A DNA stretch of 64,000 nt. Source: Vibrio parahaemolyticus (GTDB lineage: Bacteria; Pseudomonadota; Gammaproteobacteria; Enterobacterales; Vibrionaceae). The stretch spans positions 1,488,001 to 1,552,000 of the forward strand of contig NZ_UHIL01000001.1 in assembly GCF_900460535.1 (NCBI RefSeq). Direction: 5' to 3'. Position numbers and translations under genes: made by a program. Position 1 is the stretch's first letter, and the number at the start of each line of letters is the position of its first letter. The notes under the pieces are model-generated. The model searched no databases. It was not told where the DNA came from and saw only the letters and a program-made list of their open reading frames with translations. Positions 20,329-28,305 of this stretch are shown here, in pieces.

Positions 20329-22002
20329 ATGTCTTTGTCTCGTCGAGACTTTATGAAAGTTGTCTCTTCAACCGCCGTTGCTACCGGTCTAATCGGTTGT
20401 GGCAGCGACGATAATGAATCCGTTGCCGTTAGTTTTGAACATGGTGTCGCCAGTGGCGATCCGACTCAAGCACAAGTGATTATTTGGACTCGGGTGACTA
20501 CAGCCGCGAGTTACGTGGATGTGAGCTGGCAAGTCGCATCCGACATGGAGTTTTCAAATGTCGTGCAAAGTGGCGTATTCACTACCGATACAGGACGTGA
20601 TTTCACGGTAAAAGTGGACGTACAAAACCTCAACGCCAATTCTCAGTACTACTACCGATTTATGGTCGGCGAGATGATGAGTGAGGTAGGGCAAACTCAA
20701 ACTCTACCTGAAGATGGTGTCGAAAAAGCATCGATGGCGGTGGTGTCTTGCGCCAACTATCCAGCGGGTTATTTCCACGTTTATCGCGAGATCTTAAATC
20801 AACATGAACAATCGCCATTCGACGTTGTGTTACATCTTGGTGACTACATTTATGAATATGGGGCTGGAGGCTATGCCAGTGAAGATGCCGCTGCATTAGG
20901 GCGCGAACCGAGCAAAGGCACAGAATGTATCACGCTGGACGATTACCGAAAAAGATACGCCCAATATCGTCAAGATGCCGATCTGCAAGCATTACATGCC
21001 AAACTGCCCATGATTGCAGTTTGGGATGATCACGAGTTAGCTAATGACACATGGAAAAATGGCGCAGAGAACCATCAAGACGATGAAGGTAGCTTTATCG
21101 ACCGTCGAGCCGCCGCTGCGGCTGCATGGACTGAGTGGTTGCCAGTTCGTGAGAATACATTCTCAAACATGTTGATTTATCGTCAGTTCTCATTTGGCAA
21201 CTTAGTGAATCTCATGATGCTCGATACGCGCCTTGTCGGTCGTGATAAGCCATTGGATTACTTCTCACTCAGTGCACCAACAATGGAAGCTATCGGTGGG
21301 TTAGTTGCTCAATCACGCAGTGCAGACAGAGAACTGCTAGGCACTGAACAACTTGCTTGGTTGATGAAAGAGTTCAACACGCACGATGCAAAATGGAACG
21401 TTTTAGGCCAACAAGTTTTGATGTCGCGAATGGAGCTACCAAGTTCAGTGATGACGGCGATGTTCCAACTGTTTACGTCTACAGAAGAGAAGAAAACAGA
21501 AGCTTTGTTGGCGGTCAATACAGCGATTACCGGTTATCTTGCCGATCCAAGTGCAGATCCCATTTCTCTGCCTTACAACCTCGATGCTTGGGATGGTTAC
21601 TATGTCGAGCGTGAAAAAGTCTACCAACTGGCCAAAGCAAGTAGTGGCAATTTTGTGTGTTTAGCGGGCGATACTCACAACGCGTGGGCAAGTGAGTTAA
21701 AAGATGTGTCAAACAATCCGATAGGGGTCGAGTTTGCGACGAGCTCGGTGAGCTCTCCGGGGTTGGAAGAGTATTTGGCGTTGGACCCGGTGGCGATTGC
21801 TCAAATGGAATACACCTTGCCGCATTTAGTCTCCGAGCTGCAATGGGCTGACATTAAACAACGTGGCTTTATGCGAGTGACCTTTACTGCTGATGCCGCT
21901 CAATCAACGTGGTACTTGGTGTCGACCATCAAAGATAAAAAGTATCAGGTGACGACGAAGTCGGCGTCTACGACAAATGGCACAACGTTAGACATTATCT
22001 AA
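20329..22002 (+). CDS. phoD: PhoD-family alkaline phosphatase/phosphodiesterase
   Basis: A 557-residue exported metallophosphoesterase. The N terminus SLSRRDFMKVVSSTAVATG is a Tat signal with twin arginines, followed by IGCGSD, possibly also a lipoprotein cysteine. An N-terminal immunoglobulin-like PhoD domain precedes the catalytic core with LHLGDYIYEYG, AVWDDHELANDTW and AGDTHNAW metal-binding motifs. PhoD-type enzymes hydrolyse phosphate mono- and diesters outside the cytoplasm. AAAGGAAG sits nine bases before the ATG at 20329. Phosphate-starvation control is expected for the family but not proven here. Confidence 0.9.
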   Translation: MSLSRRDFMKVVSSTAVATGLIGCGSDDNESVAVSFEHGVASGDPTQAQVIIWTRVTTAASYVDVSWQVASDMEFSNVVQSGVFTTDTGRDFTVKVDVQNLNANSQYYYRFMVGEMMSEVGQTQTLPEDGVEKASMAVVSCANYPAGYFHVYREILNQHEQSPFDVVLHLGDYIYEYGAGGYASEDAAALGREPSKGTECITLDDYRKRYAQYRQDADLQALHAKLPMIAVWDDHELANDTWKNGAENHQDDEGSFIDRRAAAAAAWTEWLPVRENTFSNMLIYRQFSFGNLVNLMMLDTRLVGRDKPLDYFSLSAPTMEAIGGLVAQSRSADRELLGTEQLAWLMKEFNTHDAKWNVLGQQVLMSRMELPSSVMTAMFQLFTSTEEKKTEALLAVNTAITGYLADPSADPISLPYNLDAWDGYYVEREKVYQLAKASSGNFVCLAGDTHNAWASELKDVSNNPIGVEFATSSVSSPGLEEYLALDPVAIAQMEYTLPHLVSELQWADIKQRGFMRVTFTADAAQSTWYLVSTIKDKKYQVTTKSASTTNGTTLDII

Positions 22003-22022
22003 TCTAAACTGGCGAAAAAAGT

Positions 22023-22052
22023 AAAAGTCCGCTCATCAAGGCGGACTTTTTT
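22023..22052. terminator. Terminator between phoD-like gene and purC
   Basis: A 10-bp stem (AAAAGTCCGC/GCGGACTTTT) with an eight-base loop and T-tract lies between convergent genes. The A-run on the left lets it work in both directions. Confidence 0.9.
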
Positions 22053-22082
22053 GTTGGCAATTTTCAATCAGCTTTCAGATAG

Positions 22083-23186
22083 CTAGTCGATCAAACCGTA
22101 CTCTTTGCTGAGAATTTCGATGATTTCAGCTTTTGGATTTTCGCTTAGCGTAATTGGGTTACCTGTAATTTTCTCGGCGATACCAATGTAGGTTCTTGAA
22201 ATATCCATCAAAGATTCAACAGGAAGATCGTTATCGCGTGCAAGAGCTTCGCGCTCTGGCATACGTTCTTTGTTTAATAAGATATCTGGGTCAGGGAAGT
22301 GGTTAAGTAGGAACTGACGGAAACCTTCTTTCGAGTTTTCAACGATGTTACCTGTTTGGTACTCCTTTGCATCCCAAATACGAGAAGAATCTGGCGTGCC
22401 AACTTCATCCATGTAGATCAGCTTTTCATTACCTGCGGCGTCATGAACATAACCAAATTCGAATTTGGTATCGACAAAAATTTGATCGATTTCTTCTAAC
22501 GCTTGGCTGATAACGTTAAAGCCTTCTTTCAACAATTTTTCGTACTGAGCGATATCTTCTGCGCTTGAGAAGTTAAACGCTTCATAGTTGTCCACGATAT
22601 TTTGGCGAGTGATGTTCACATCGTCTGCTTCTGGTACGCCAGGAATGCCTTTTAGGATGCCTTTGGTTGACGGCGTCATTAGCAAATCCGGTAGCGCTTT
22701 ATCTTTTTCTAACCCTTCAGGAAGTTGAATACCACAAAACTCGCGCTCACCATTTGCGTATGCACGCCACATGGAACCAGTGATGTATTTACGGCAGATT
22801 GCCTCAATTTTTACCGGTTTTGCTTTTTGAACGATCCAAACAAATGGGTGAGGAATATCTAAGATGTGGCTGTCAGCTAAGCCGTTGTCTTTAAAAAGCT
22901 TAAACCAATGATTCGAAATGGCATTCAATGCGGCACCTTTACCCGGTACACCTTTAAGCCCACCTTCACCATGCCAAATACAATCGAAAGCAGAAATACG
23001 ATCGCTGATCACCATGATGGCCAGGGGCGCATCTGGTGCGACATCGTATCCTTTTTCTTTGATCAGTCGGGCACTGTCTTCTTCAGTTAACCAGTAAACT
23101 GAACGAACTTTTCCGCTGTGTACGGGTTTGTGGGTGCGAATTGGCAGGTCGTCATTGACGGCAAGTACTTGATTAGCAAGGCTCAT
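22083..23186 (-). CDS. purC: Phosphoribosylaminoimidazole-succinocarboxamide synthase
   Basis: A 367-residue cytosolic enzyme adding aspartate to CAIR with ATP, giving SAICAR in purine synthesis. It is the longer form of the family found in vibrios. Recognisable motifs include the GKVRSVYWL nucleotide loop, [35 protein letters not shown], and DTKFEFGY with [21 protein letters not shown] precedes the ATG. A PurR operator lies about 120 bases upstream, so purine repression is expected. Confidence 0.97.
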   Translation of the reverse strand: MSLANQVLAVNDDLPIRTHKPVHSGKVRSVYWLTEEDSARLIKEKGYDVAPDAPLAIMVISDRISAFDCIWHGEGGLKGVPGKGAALNAISNHWFKLFKDNGLADSHILDIPHPFVWIVQKAKPVKIEAICRKYITGSMWRAYANGEREFCGIQLPEGLEKDKALPDLLMTPSTKGILKGIPGVPEADDVNITRQNIVDNYEAFNFSSAEDIAQYEKLLKEGFNVISQALEEIDQIFVDTKFEFGYVHDAAGNEKLIYMDEVGTPDSSRIWDAKEYQTGNIVENSKEGFRQFLLNHFPDPDILLNKERMPEREALARDNDLPVESLMDISRTYIGIAEKITGNPITLSENPKAEIIEILSKEYGLID

Positions 23187-23304
23187 TGCGACATTCCTAT
23201 CATCTTAATCAAACGTCTTAAGGAGAAGATATTCAGCGGAAAATATCAGCTGAATAAATCGAATGAGGGCATCATACCAGAACTATTTTAACTCGCCAGA
23301 GAAA

Positions 23305-23320
23305 AAGCAAACGTTTGCCT
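23305..23320. promoter_or_regulatory. PurR operator upstream of purC
   Basis: The 16-base palindrome AAGCAAACGTTTGCCT is a near match to the PurR consensus ACGCAAACGTTTGCGT. The same core recurs upstream of purT in this window. Confidence 0.88.
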
Positions 23321-23388
23321 CTTTTCTTTAATACAAAAAATGCCCCCTTAAAAGGAGGCGAGATGCAGGATGGATAACGTCGATCTTG

Positions 23389-23781
23389 TTAGTGATACTG
23401 GTTTACTCTGCCTTCGACGAAAAAGACTTCACACTGATAACGCTGAGCGATGTCACGCAACATGGATTGGTTCATAAGAGCAATTTTGTTTGATGCGACA
23501 ACCGCGCTGGCATTGCCAGACTGAATGGCTTTGATAACGATTTCGACTTCAGAAAGCTGTTGAGACGGCTTCATCTGAATAACGTTTTTGCAGCAAATAT
23601 TGGAAGCAGTGAGTTGCTCAAAATCAGGACGAGGACACTCAGCGGTAAACAGAATCCATTGTTTTTGCTGTGACAATACTGCCAACTTAGAAAGAAGCTG
23701 ATCAGACACATCCATTGGTTGAGTGGTTTGTGCCAGTACGTTGTAACGTGAGTATGTACGAGATTGACTTTGTAACTGCAT
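23389..23781 (-). CDS. sulA: SulA-like SOS cell-division inhibitor
   Basis: A 130-residue protein with a SulA-like core: WILFTAECPRPDFEQL, a strand at KNVIQMKP, a helix at LSEVEIVIKAIQSGNASAVVAS and a final strand CEVFFVEGRV. SulA binds FtsZ and blocks division after DNA damage. The family call rests on weak sequence resemblance plus strong context: a canonical LexA box ends 22 bases before the ATG. AAGGAACAG is the ribosome site. No lon gene or other SOS gene is adjacent. Confidence 0.72.
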   Translation of the reverse strand: MQLQSQSRTYSRYNVLAQTTQPMDVSDQLLSKLAVLSQQKQWILFTAECPRPDFEQLTASNICCKNVIQMKPSQQLSEVEIVIKAIQSGNASAVVASNKIALMNQSMLRDIAQRYQCEVFFVEGRVNQYH

Positions 23782-23785
23782 CTTA

Positions 23786-23801
23786 CTGTTCCTTTATACA
23801 T
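23786..23801. promoter_or_regulatory. Second, weaker LexA-like box
   Basis: CTGTTCCTTTATACAT has the CTGT-N8-ACAG layout with one mismatch. It sits 17 bases from the perfect box, between it and the sulA-like start. Confidence 0.5.
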
Positions 23802-23802
23802 G

Positions 23803-23818
23803 CTGTATGTGTATACAG
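23803..23818. promoter_or_regulatory. LexA (SOS) box of the sulA-like gene
   Basis: CTGTATGTGTATACAG matches CTGT-N8-ACAG exactly with the usual alternating AT centre. It lies immediately upstream of the sulA-like gene. Confidence 0.9.
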
Positions 23819-23990
23819 TAGTTTGTTTTGGGTATCTGATCAACCCATTTTTACTGATGAGTACGTGAGATAACGCTCGCTGATAGTTGAGTGATTTTTT
23901 AAGATGTTGATTTTTAACGAATTGTTTTTGTTCTTGATATGTTGGGTATGGATTGAAAAGTGTGAAGTTAGCAACATTATCCGAGTGATA

Positions 23991-24078
23991 TATACAGGTG
24001 TTTACTACTGTATATACAGTGCTTTTGTTGATGTTATACAGTGGTTTTTGATGGTCGATACAGGTATGAGTCACACAA
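23991..24078. repeat. Four-unit 22-bp iterated array (TATACAG boxes)
   Basis: TATACAG occurs at 23991, 24013 and 24035, and GATACAG at 24057: exactly 22 bases apart each time. Units one to three also share TTT three bases after the box. The first two boxes create the palindrome CTGTATATACAG (24008-24019). The array lies about 210-300 bases upstream of the sulA-like gene in an otherwise empty 400-base region (23782-24185). Function unknown. Confidence 0.75.
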
Positions 24079-24130
24079 TGAGCGTGTTTACGTCGTGATT
24101 ATGGGGAAGAGATGTGAATCATAAGCGATC

Positions 24131-24156
24131 AAAAAAGCGCCCTAAAAGGCGCTTTT
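24131..24156 (-). terminator. Terminator after the small zinc-finger gene
   Basis: A 9-bp stem (AAAAGCGCC/GGCGCTTTT) with a six-base loop is followed by T6 on the minus strand. Confidence 0.9.
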
Positions 24157-24185
24157 GAAAATCAGTTCCATTGATTCTAACCGGA

Positions 24186-24371
24186 TTAGCTCGCTCGTTG
24201 TGCCATGCGCTCACGCATTTGCATTTCGCCTTGGTTAAACAGACGAACATCGATCTTCGCCATGTCGTAGCAGGCTTGGCAAGAGTGATGATATTTGCCA
24301 TCTACATAATCGTGACGAGTAACAAAACTAGGTTTTTTACACCAATCGCAGGTGCCTTCTTCAGTGAACAT
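24186..24371 (-). CDS. Small zinc-ribbon-like protein, 61 residues
   Basis: It starts at ATG 24371, eight bases after GGGGAG. The protein begins MFTEEGTCDWCKKPSF and later has CQACYDM; two CxxC pairs about 25 residues apart, with HH between, look like one zinc ribbon. The C terminus is a charged helix. The family is unknown to me. A clear ribosome site and a dedicated terminator support a real monocistronic gene. It could be a nucleic-acid or protein-binding adaptor; that is speculation. Confidence 0.72.
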   Translation of the reverse strand: MFTEEGTCDWCKKPSFVTRHDYVDGKYHHSCQACYDMAKIDVRLFNQGEMQMRERMAQRAS

Positions 24372-24548
24372 TGATTTTCTCCCCACCTAGATAAATATGA
24401 GTCGTTAGGTGTTATTTTTCGCCGGGCATTATGGCATGAAAAAGAGATTGACGTTAAATGTCTGTTAATTTGTTTGAGAGCGAGATCGATTGCGAACCTT
24501 GTTTTACTTAGACTTAAAGCTAGCCATCAAACGCCTTCTAGTTATGCT

Positions 24549-25529
24549 TTACGATTTTGTAACATTTTGTGAGATGATTTTAAACGCCTGGTTCAAACGT
24601 TTCATTTCTTCTTCACTTCCACGAGTATCTGGATGATAGAGTTTTGAAAGTTGTCGATAGCGGAGTTTCACTGCTTGGTTATCAGGAATGGTTTGTGGTG
24701 TGTAACCAAACATCGCGCAGGCAACCGCAACTTTATTATGATTGTCGGATTGGCTGCGAGTCTTTTTAAACTCTTTGAATACTTTCTCCAGCTGACGCTT
24801 CAATTGTTTATTCGTGAACTCTAACTCTTTTACTTTCGCATCAAGTTGCTGAGTTTGGTTTGCCTCTTGGGAAGACAGTGTGGCCAAGGCTCGTTGTTGT
24901 TTTCTTAGAATTGCCCATCCACCGAAGCCTGCTAGAGCGATCACCAATCCACCAATAGCCAACCACATAATCGTGCCATTATCAGACGTTACGGTTGATT
25001 GTGGAGCGACAGGCTGCTCTTCTTTTGTCGCTTCTTTATCTAATTCCACAATTTCGGAGACTTGCTTTGCACGCAGTTGATTGAAGCGCTCTTCGAGATA
25101 ATGATTGTAAGCTTCTTCCGCTTGAGGGTTTGTGTCCGAGGCTAATTGGTACCACGCCTCAACGAGATCGCTGGTGGTGATGTCTTTTTGGTGATGCTGA
25201 ACAAAGTCCGCTAACAAGAACCCTCGGTCGCGAGGGTCATTCAACGCTACAGAGGTAAACCAATACGTTGCCTGTGAGTAATTAACCGCACCGGTCAATC
25301 CTCGGGAATAGTCTTCGGCCAGCTGTTTCTGTGCAGGTAAATAGCCTTGGCTTGCGGATTGCTCTAGCCAATAGCGAACATCCGATGGCGAATCTGATTT
25401 TGGAGAAAGAGCCAGTTGCTGCGCCAGTTCAAATTGTTCTGCTGGGGATGTTGGTGCTTGAGAAGCAAATGCAGATACAGAAAGACAGTTGCTTAACGTA
25501 AAGGATAGGGCGATGGTTTTGAATGACAT
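24549..25529 (-). CDS. Membrane-anchored protein with Sel1-like exterior and cytosolic J domain
   Basis: A 326-residue protein: signal-like helix (1-22), a Sel1/TPR-like helical domain (about 30-150), a spacer, a transmembrane helix (186-208), a coiled coil (about 210-258) and a C-terminal DnaJ domain (268-322) with intact HPD at 299-301. If the N-terminal signal is cleaved, the repeats face the periplasm and the J domain can recruit DnaK in the cytoplasm. No strong Shine-Dalgarno is visible, and a 10-bp hairpin lies in its leader. It is downstream of an OmpA-type lipoprotein on the same strand. Confidence 0.82.
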   Translation of the reverse strand: MSFKTIALSFTLSNCLSVSAFASQAPTSPAEQFELAQQLALSPKSDSPSDVRYWLEQSASQGYLPAQKQLAEDYSRGLTGAVNYSQATYWFTSVALNDPRDRGFLLADFVQHHQKDITTSDLVEAWYQLASDTNPQAEEAYNHYLEERFNQLRAKQVSEIVELDKEATKEEQPVAPQSTVTSDNGTIMWLAIGGLVIALAGFGGWAILRKQQRALATLSSQEANQTQQLDAKVKELEFTNKQLKRQLEKVFKEFKKTRSQSDNHNKVAVACAMFGYTPQTIPDNQAVKLRYRQLSKLYHPDTRGSEEEMKRLNQAFKIISQNVTKS

Positions 25530-25548
25530 TGAATGTGTCAGGCCTAGC

Positions 25549-25575
25549 GTAAGTTGCTAGGCCTGCTCCGGTAAT
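25549..25575. other. Hairpin between lipoprotein and J-domain genes
   Basis: A 10-bp perfect stem (CAGGCCTAGC/GCTAGGCCTG) with a seven-base loop but no T-tract on the minus strand. It may be an RNA-stability or partial termination element between the two genes. Confidence 0.55.
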
Positions 25576-25605
25576 TTTTGTTATTACCGTTATGGTGCTA
25601 CCAAA

Positions 25606-26274
25606 TTACTTCAGTGGCAAGATCTGGATTTCAACACGGCGGTTGCAAGCACGACCTTCAGAAGTTTGGTTTGAGCAAATTGGATTGCGCTCACCGTAGC
25701 CACGTGCAATTGCACGGCCTGGAGCCACTTTTTGAGACACTAGGAACTGACGAACAGATTCCGCGCGACGCTCAGAAAGCGTTTGGTTGTATGATTCGCT
25801 ACCAGTGCTGTCTGTGTAGCCATCAATGACTAGGCTTGTATCTGGGTATTCAACCAGAATACGAGCAACACCACGTAGAGTATTGTGGATGCTTGCATCC
25901 AGTTGGTATGAGCTTGAAGAGAAGCCAATGCCATTTTCCATGCGAAGTAGAAGTTGGTTTTCACCTACACGCTGTACTTGTACGCCAGAGTTTAGCAACG
26001 CACGACGCAGTTCTGCTTCTTGTTGGTCAAAGTAGTAACCGACGCCTGCTCCAGTAGCACCGCCTGCCGCCGCACCAATAAGAGCATGTTTACGACGTTC
26101 TTTTGCGTTATCACCAGTTGCCAAACCGATCGCTGCACCAGCAATAGCACCAATTAGCGCGCCTTGCGTGGTAGAGTTCGTTTCGTATTCACCCGTTGTT
26201 GCATTTTGGCGTTGAGTAGCTTGACAGCCTGTAAGAGCTAGCACTAGTGCCAGTGCAATAGACATCTTTTTCAA
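25606..26274 (-). CDS. OmpA-family outer-membrane lipoprotein (YiaD-like)
   Basis: A 222-residue protein. The proposed start is TTG at 26274, eight bases after GGAG. It gives MKK..LALVLALTGC, a lipoprotein signal with lipid-modified C17; ATG at 26265 is an alternative. A glycine-zipper segment with GxxxG repeats follows, then a C-terminal OmpA/MotB domain with DGYTDSTGSESYNQTLSERRAESV, whose Asp and Arg bind diaminopimelate in peptidoglycan. It probably anchors the outer membrane to the cell wall. Confidence 0.88.
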   Translation of the reverse strand: MKKMSIALALVLALTGCQATQRQNATTGEYETNSTTQGALIGAIAGAAIGLATGDNAKERRKHALIGAAAGGATGAGVGYYFDQQEAELRRALLNSGVQVQRVGENQLLLRMENGIGFSSSSYQLDASIHNTLRGVARILVEYPDTSLVIDGYTDSTGSESYNQTLSERRAESVRQFLVSQKVAPGRAIARGYGERNPICSNQTSEGRACNRRVEIQILPLK

Positions 26275-26452
26275 GGGAAAATCTCCGTATAAAACTGAGG
26301 CGAAAGAGTGCCTCATAATGGGATGCGAATTATGAATCAGTAGATATTGATATTTGTTATGCGAAAGTAAGATTGATAGAGAGCTGTGTAAGAATTTTCT
26401 TATAACGCTCAATATCAACCCACTTTTACGTATCTAGTTGAGTATGTTGCGC

Positions 26453-27148
26453 TTATTTCGAGGTGTTGCCCAACATTTTTCTGGCTTGTTCTCCACCGAC
26501 ACCACGGTTTACAGAGACTTTTCTGCCTTTCTTTAATCCGACTTCGTAGTCTTCAGTCAGATTCTTCATGGCTTCTCTTAATTGTTTTTTGAACGTTTCA
26601 CGGTCGATGTTCTGAAACTCTTTATCAATGTAATCATTGATTTTGTTTGCAGACTCTTCATCCGGTGAGATCACTGGCAGCTTTTCAAGTGCGCCTTCTA
26701 CCCAGCCAGAAACAAAAGAGTTAACACGGCGAGTCACTTCCATTGAAGACGTACCAGAACCTGCAAAGCTATTACGGAACTGGCCGGTGCTTTCATTCAA
26801 TTCTCGATAGATGATGTCGAAAGCAAAGGCAGCAAAGATAGCGCGATCGGCTTCACCAATAAACTCAACGCGTTTAAGCCCTTTGTGATTCAACAAGACG
26901 GCTTCAACACCAAACTTAGTGTTAATGCCACGAATCACGCGCAATAGGGTAGAACTGATGTTGGACGGCAACAAATGGGAAGATTGAGTTTTTCCCATTT
27001 TGATAAACTCAATATCGTCTTTGTCCAAACCATATTTGAGCATAAGGCGATGCGCCATCTTGATGGCGTTTGCCGCCTCATTCACGTTGGCGGAGTTACC
27101 CAGTTCCAAACACTTGGCGATTTTTTTCAGAGCTTTTTGTTTATCCAT
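26453..27148 (-). CDS. DUF2786 domain protein
   Basis: A 231-residue protein of unknown function. The N-terminal block DKQKALKKIAKCLELGNSANVNEAANAIKMAHRLMLKYGL is the DUF2786 signature, and the rest resembles the companion domain usually found with it. It is basic at the C terminus (KKGRKVSVNRG), which would fit nucleic-acid binding. Start ATG 27148 is used; an in-frame TTG at 27154 is less likely. No signal or membrane segment. Phage and chromosomal copies of this family exist, but nothing here indicates a prophage. Confidence 0.82.
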   Translation of the reverse strand: MDKQKALKKIAKCLELGNSANVNEAANAIKMAHRLMLKYGLDKDDIEFIKMGKTQSSHLLPSNISSTLLRVIRGINTKFGVEAVLLNHKGLKRVEFIGEADRAIFAAFAFDIIYRELNESTGQFRNSFAGSGTSSMEVTRRVNSFVSGWVEGALEKLPVISPDEESANKINDYIDKEFQNIDRETFKKQLREAMKNLTEDYEVGLKKGRKVSVNRGVGGEQARKMLGNTSK

Positions 27149-27250
27149 CGACAACCAGTAACGAAAGCAGAAAATTTACGAAGTCAGACATATTACCTTT
27201 TTTGACATAAAAACGAAATACAAGGCGAGGTGGAAGTGGTTTCTTCCGAG

Positions 27251-27279
27251 AAAAAATAAGCCCCGCGAGGAGCGAGGCT
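27251..27279 (-). terminator. Terminator after the DUF3334 gene
   Basis: The imperfect stem AGCCCCGC/GCGAGGCT with loop GAGGA is followed on the minus strand by TTATTTTTT. It is about 80 bases past the DUF3334 stop. Confidence 0.72.
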
Positions 27280-27360
27280 AGGCGTTTTTAGGTCGTCTTA
27301 ATCAGGCGAAACGATATTACCTTATCGAGATGACTTCTCTTGGGATGGCGTGTCTGACGG

Positions 27361-28041
27361 TTACAAACCCAGTTGGCTCAGTAAGTCGTCAGCGTCATCT
27401 TTAGAGTTCGAAGATTCCGACTCTTTTTCTGCCATGTTTTTACGCGCGGCTTCTAAGATTTCATCTGGGTTTTCATCTTCTGCAATTTCAAATTCTTCAA
27501 GCTGGATGAACTCTGTTTTGTCCATCGCTAGCTCTAAATAGAAAATGTTGTTGTTTGCGGTCGAGAACGTCACACGACGTGCTTGAGGGCGATCCAAATT
27601 GGTATCAACTTGCAAAATTACCTGTTTGTTCAACGCCAGCATCTTCGGCTGGTTTTGCGTGATGTTGGTTTGCAGTTCTTTACGGATTTTATTGGTAAAG
27701 TCACCGACCAATTGGTTCATGAGTTCACCCAATACGTCTGCAACTTCATCAGAAGTATGGGAGATAGCCAGTTCTTCTTCTGGCATGCCCATGTTACGCA
27801 TGTAGTTGGTGTAAATCTCTAAAGCGGCTTTTGCAGTAAAGTTAATCACTACAAGTCCGGTAAATCCGCCATCAAATAGGACAAAACAGCCAAAATCTGG
27901 TTTGAGGCTGGTCTTGTTGATCTTTTGAACCATTGCGGAGTAATTAACTTGAGAAGAGGTGGCCGAAGTAAGAACGCCAGAAACAGACTGGCAAAGTTTT
28001 AGAAGGATATCTTCCGTGGTAACAACTTTATTTTTTTTCAT
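27361..28041 (-). CDS. DUF3334 family protein (CheX/CheC-like)
   Basis: A 226-residue cytosolic protein of the gammaproteobacterial DUF3334 family. The helix SDEVADVLGELMNQLVGDFTNKI resembles the E...N helix of CheC/CheX/FliY phosphatases. If related, it could act on a phosphorylated response regulator, but that is my inference. The C terminus is acidic and probably disordered. No chemotaxis gene is adjacent. A terminator follows. Confidence 0.78.
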   Translation of the reverse strand: MKKNKVVTTEDILLKLCQSVSGVLTSATSSQVNYSAMVQKINKTSLKPDFGCFVLFDGGFTGLVVINFTAKAALEIYTNYMRNMGMPEEELAISHTSDEVADVLGELMNQLVGDFTNKIRKELQTNITQNQPKMLALNKQVILQVDTNLDRPQARRVTFSTANNNIFYLELAMDKTEFIQLEEFEIAEDENPDEILEAARKNMAEKESESSNSKDDADDLLSQLGL

Positions 28042-28305
28042 TCTGAAAGCTCATCTAGAAACGCGATTTCTATCCCAATGTAAGGCATCAAGCCTCAAAA
28101 AATAAAGCATAAGTTTAATTATTGTATTGAGATTCTGATTTGATCGCCTTTTTAAATGTTGTAAAGTGACGAAATTCAAAGAATATTACTCCTCTCACTT
28201 TTTTTGCGGCGTCTTGTTGTGCTGATAGCTGCGCTGTATGAGAAATGAGCAAATAATTAGATAACCCGCAGCTGATGGGATCAGCGTCGTAGGGGCAGGA
28301 AGCAA

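Noticed and set aside
23571..24074. Long minus-strand frame across the sulA-like gene and the 22-bp array
   Set aside because: It overlaps the better-supported sulA-like gene, reads through the repeats and has no ribosome site or family resemblance.
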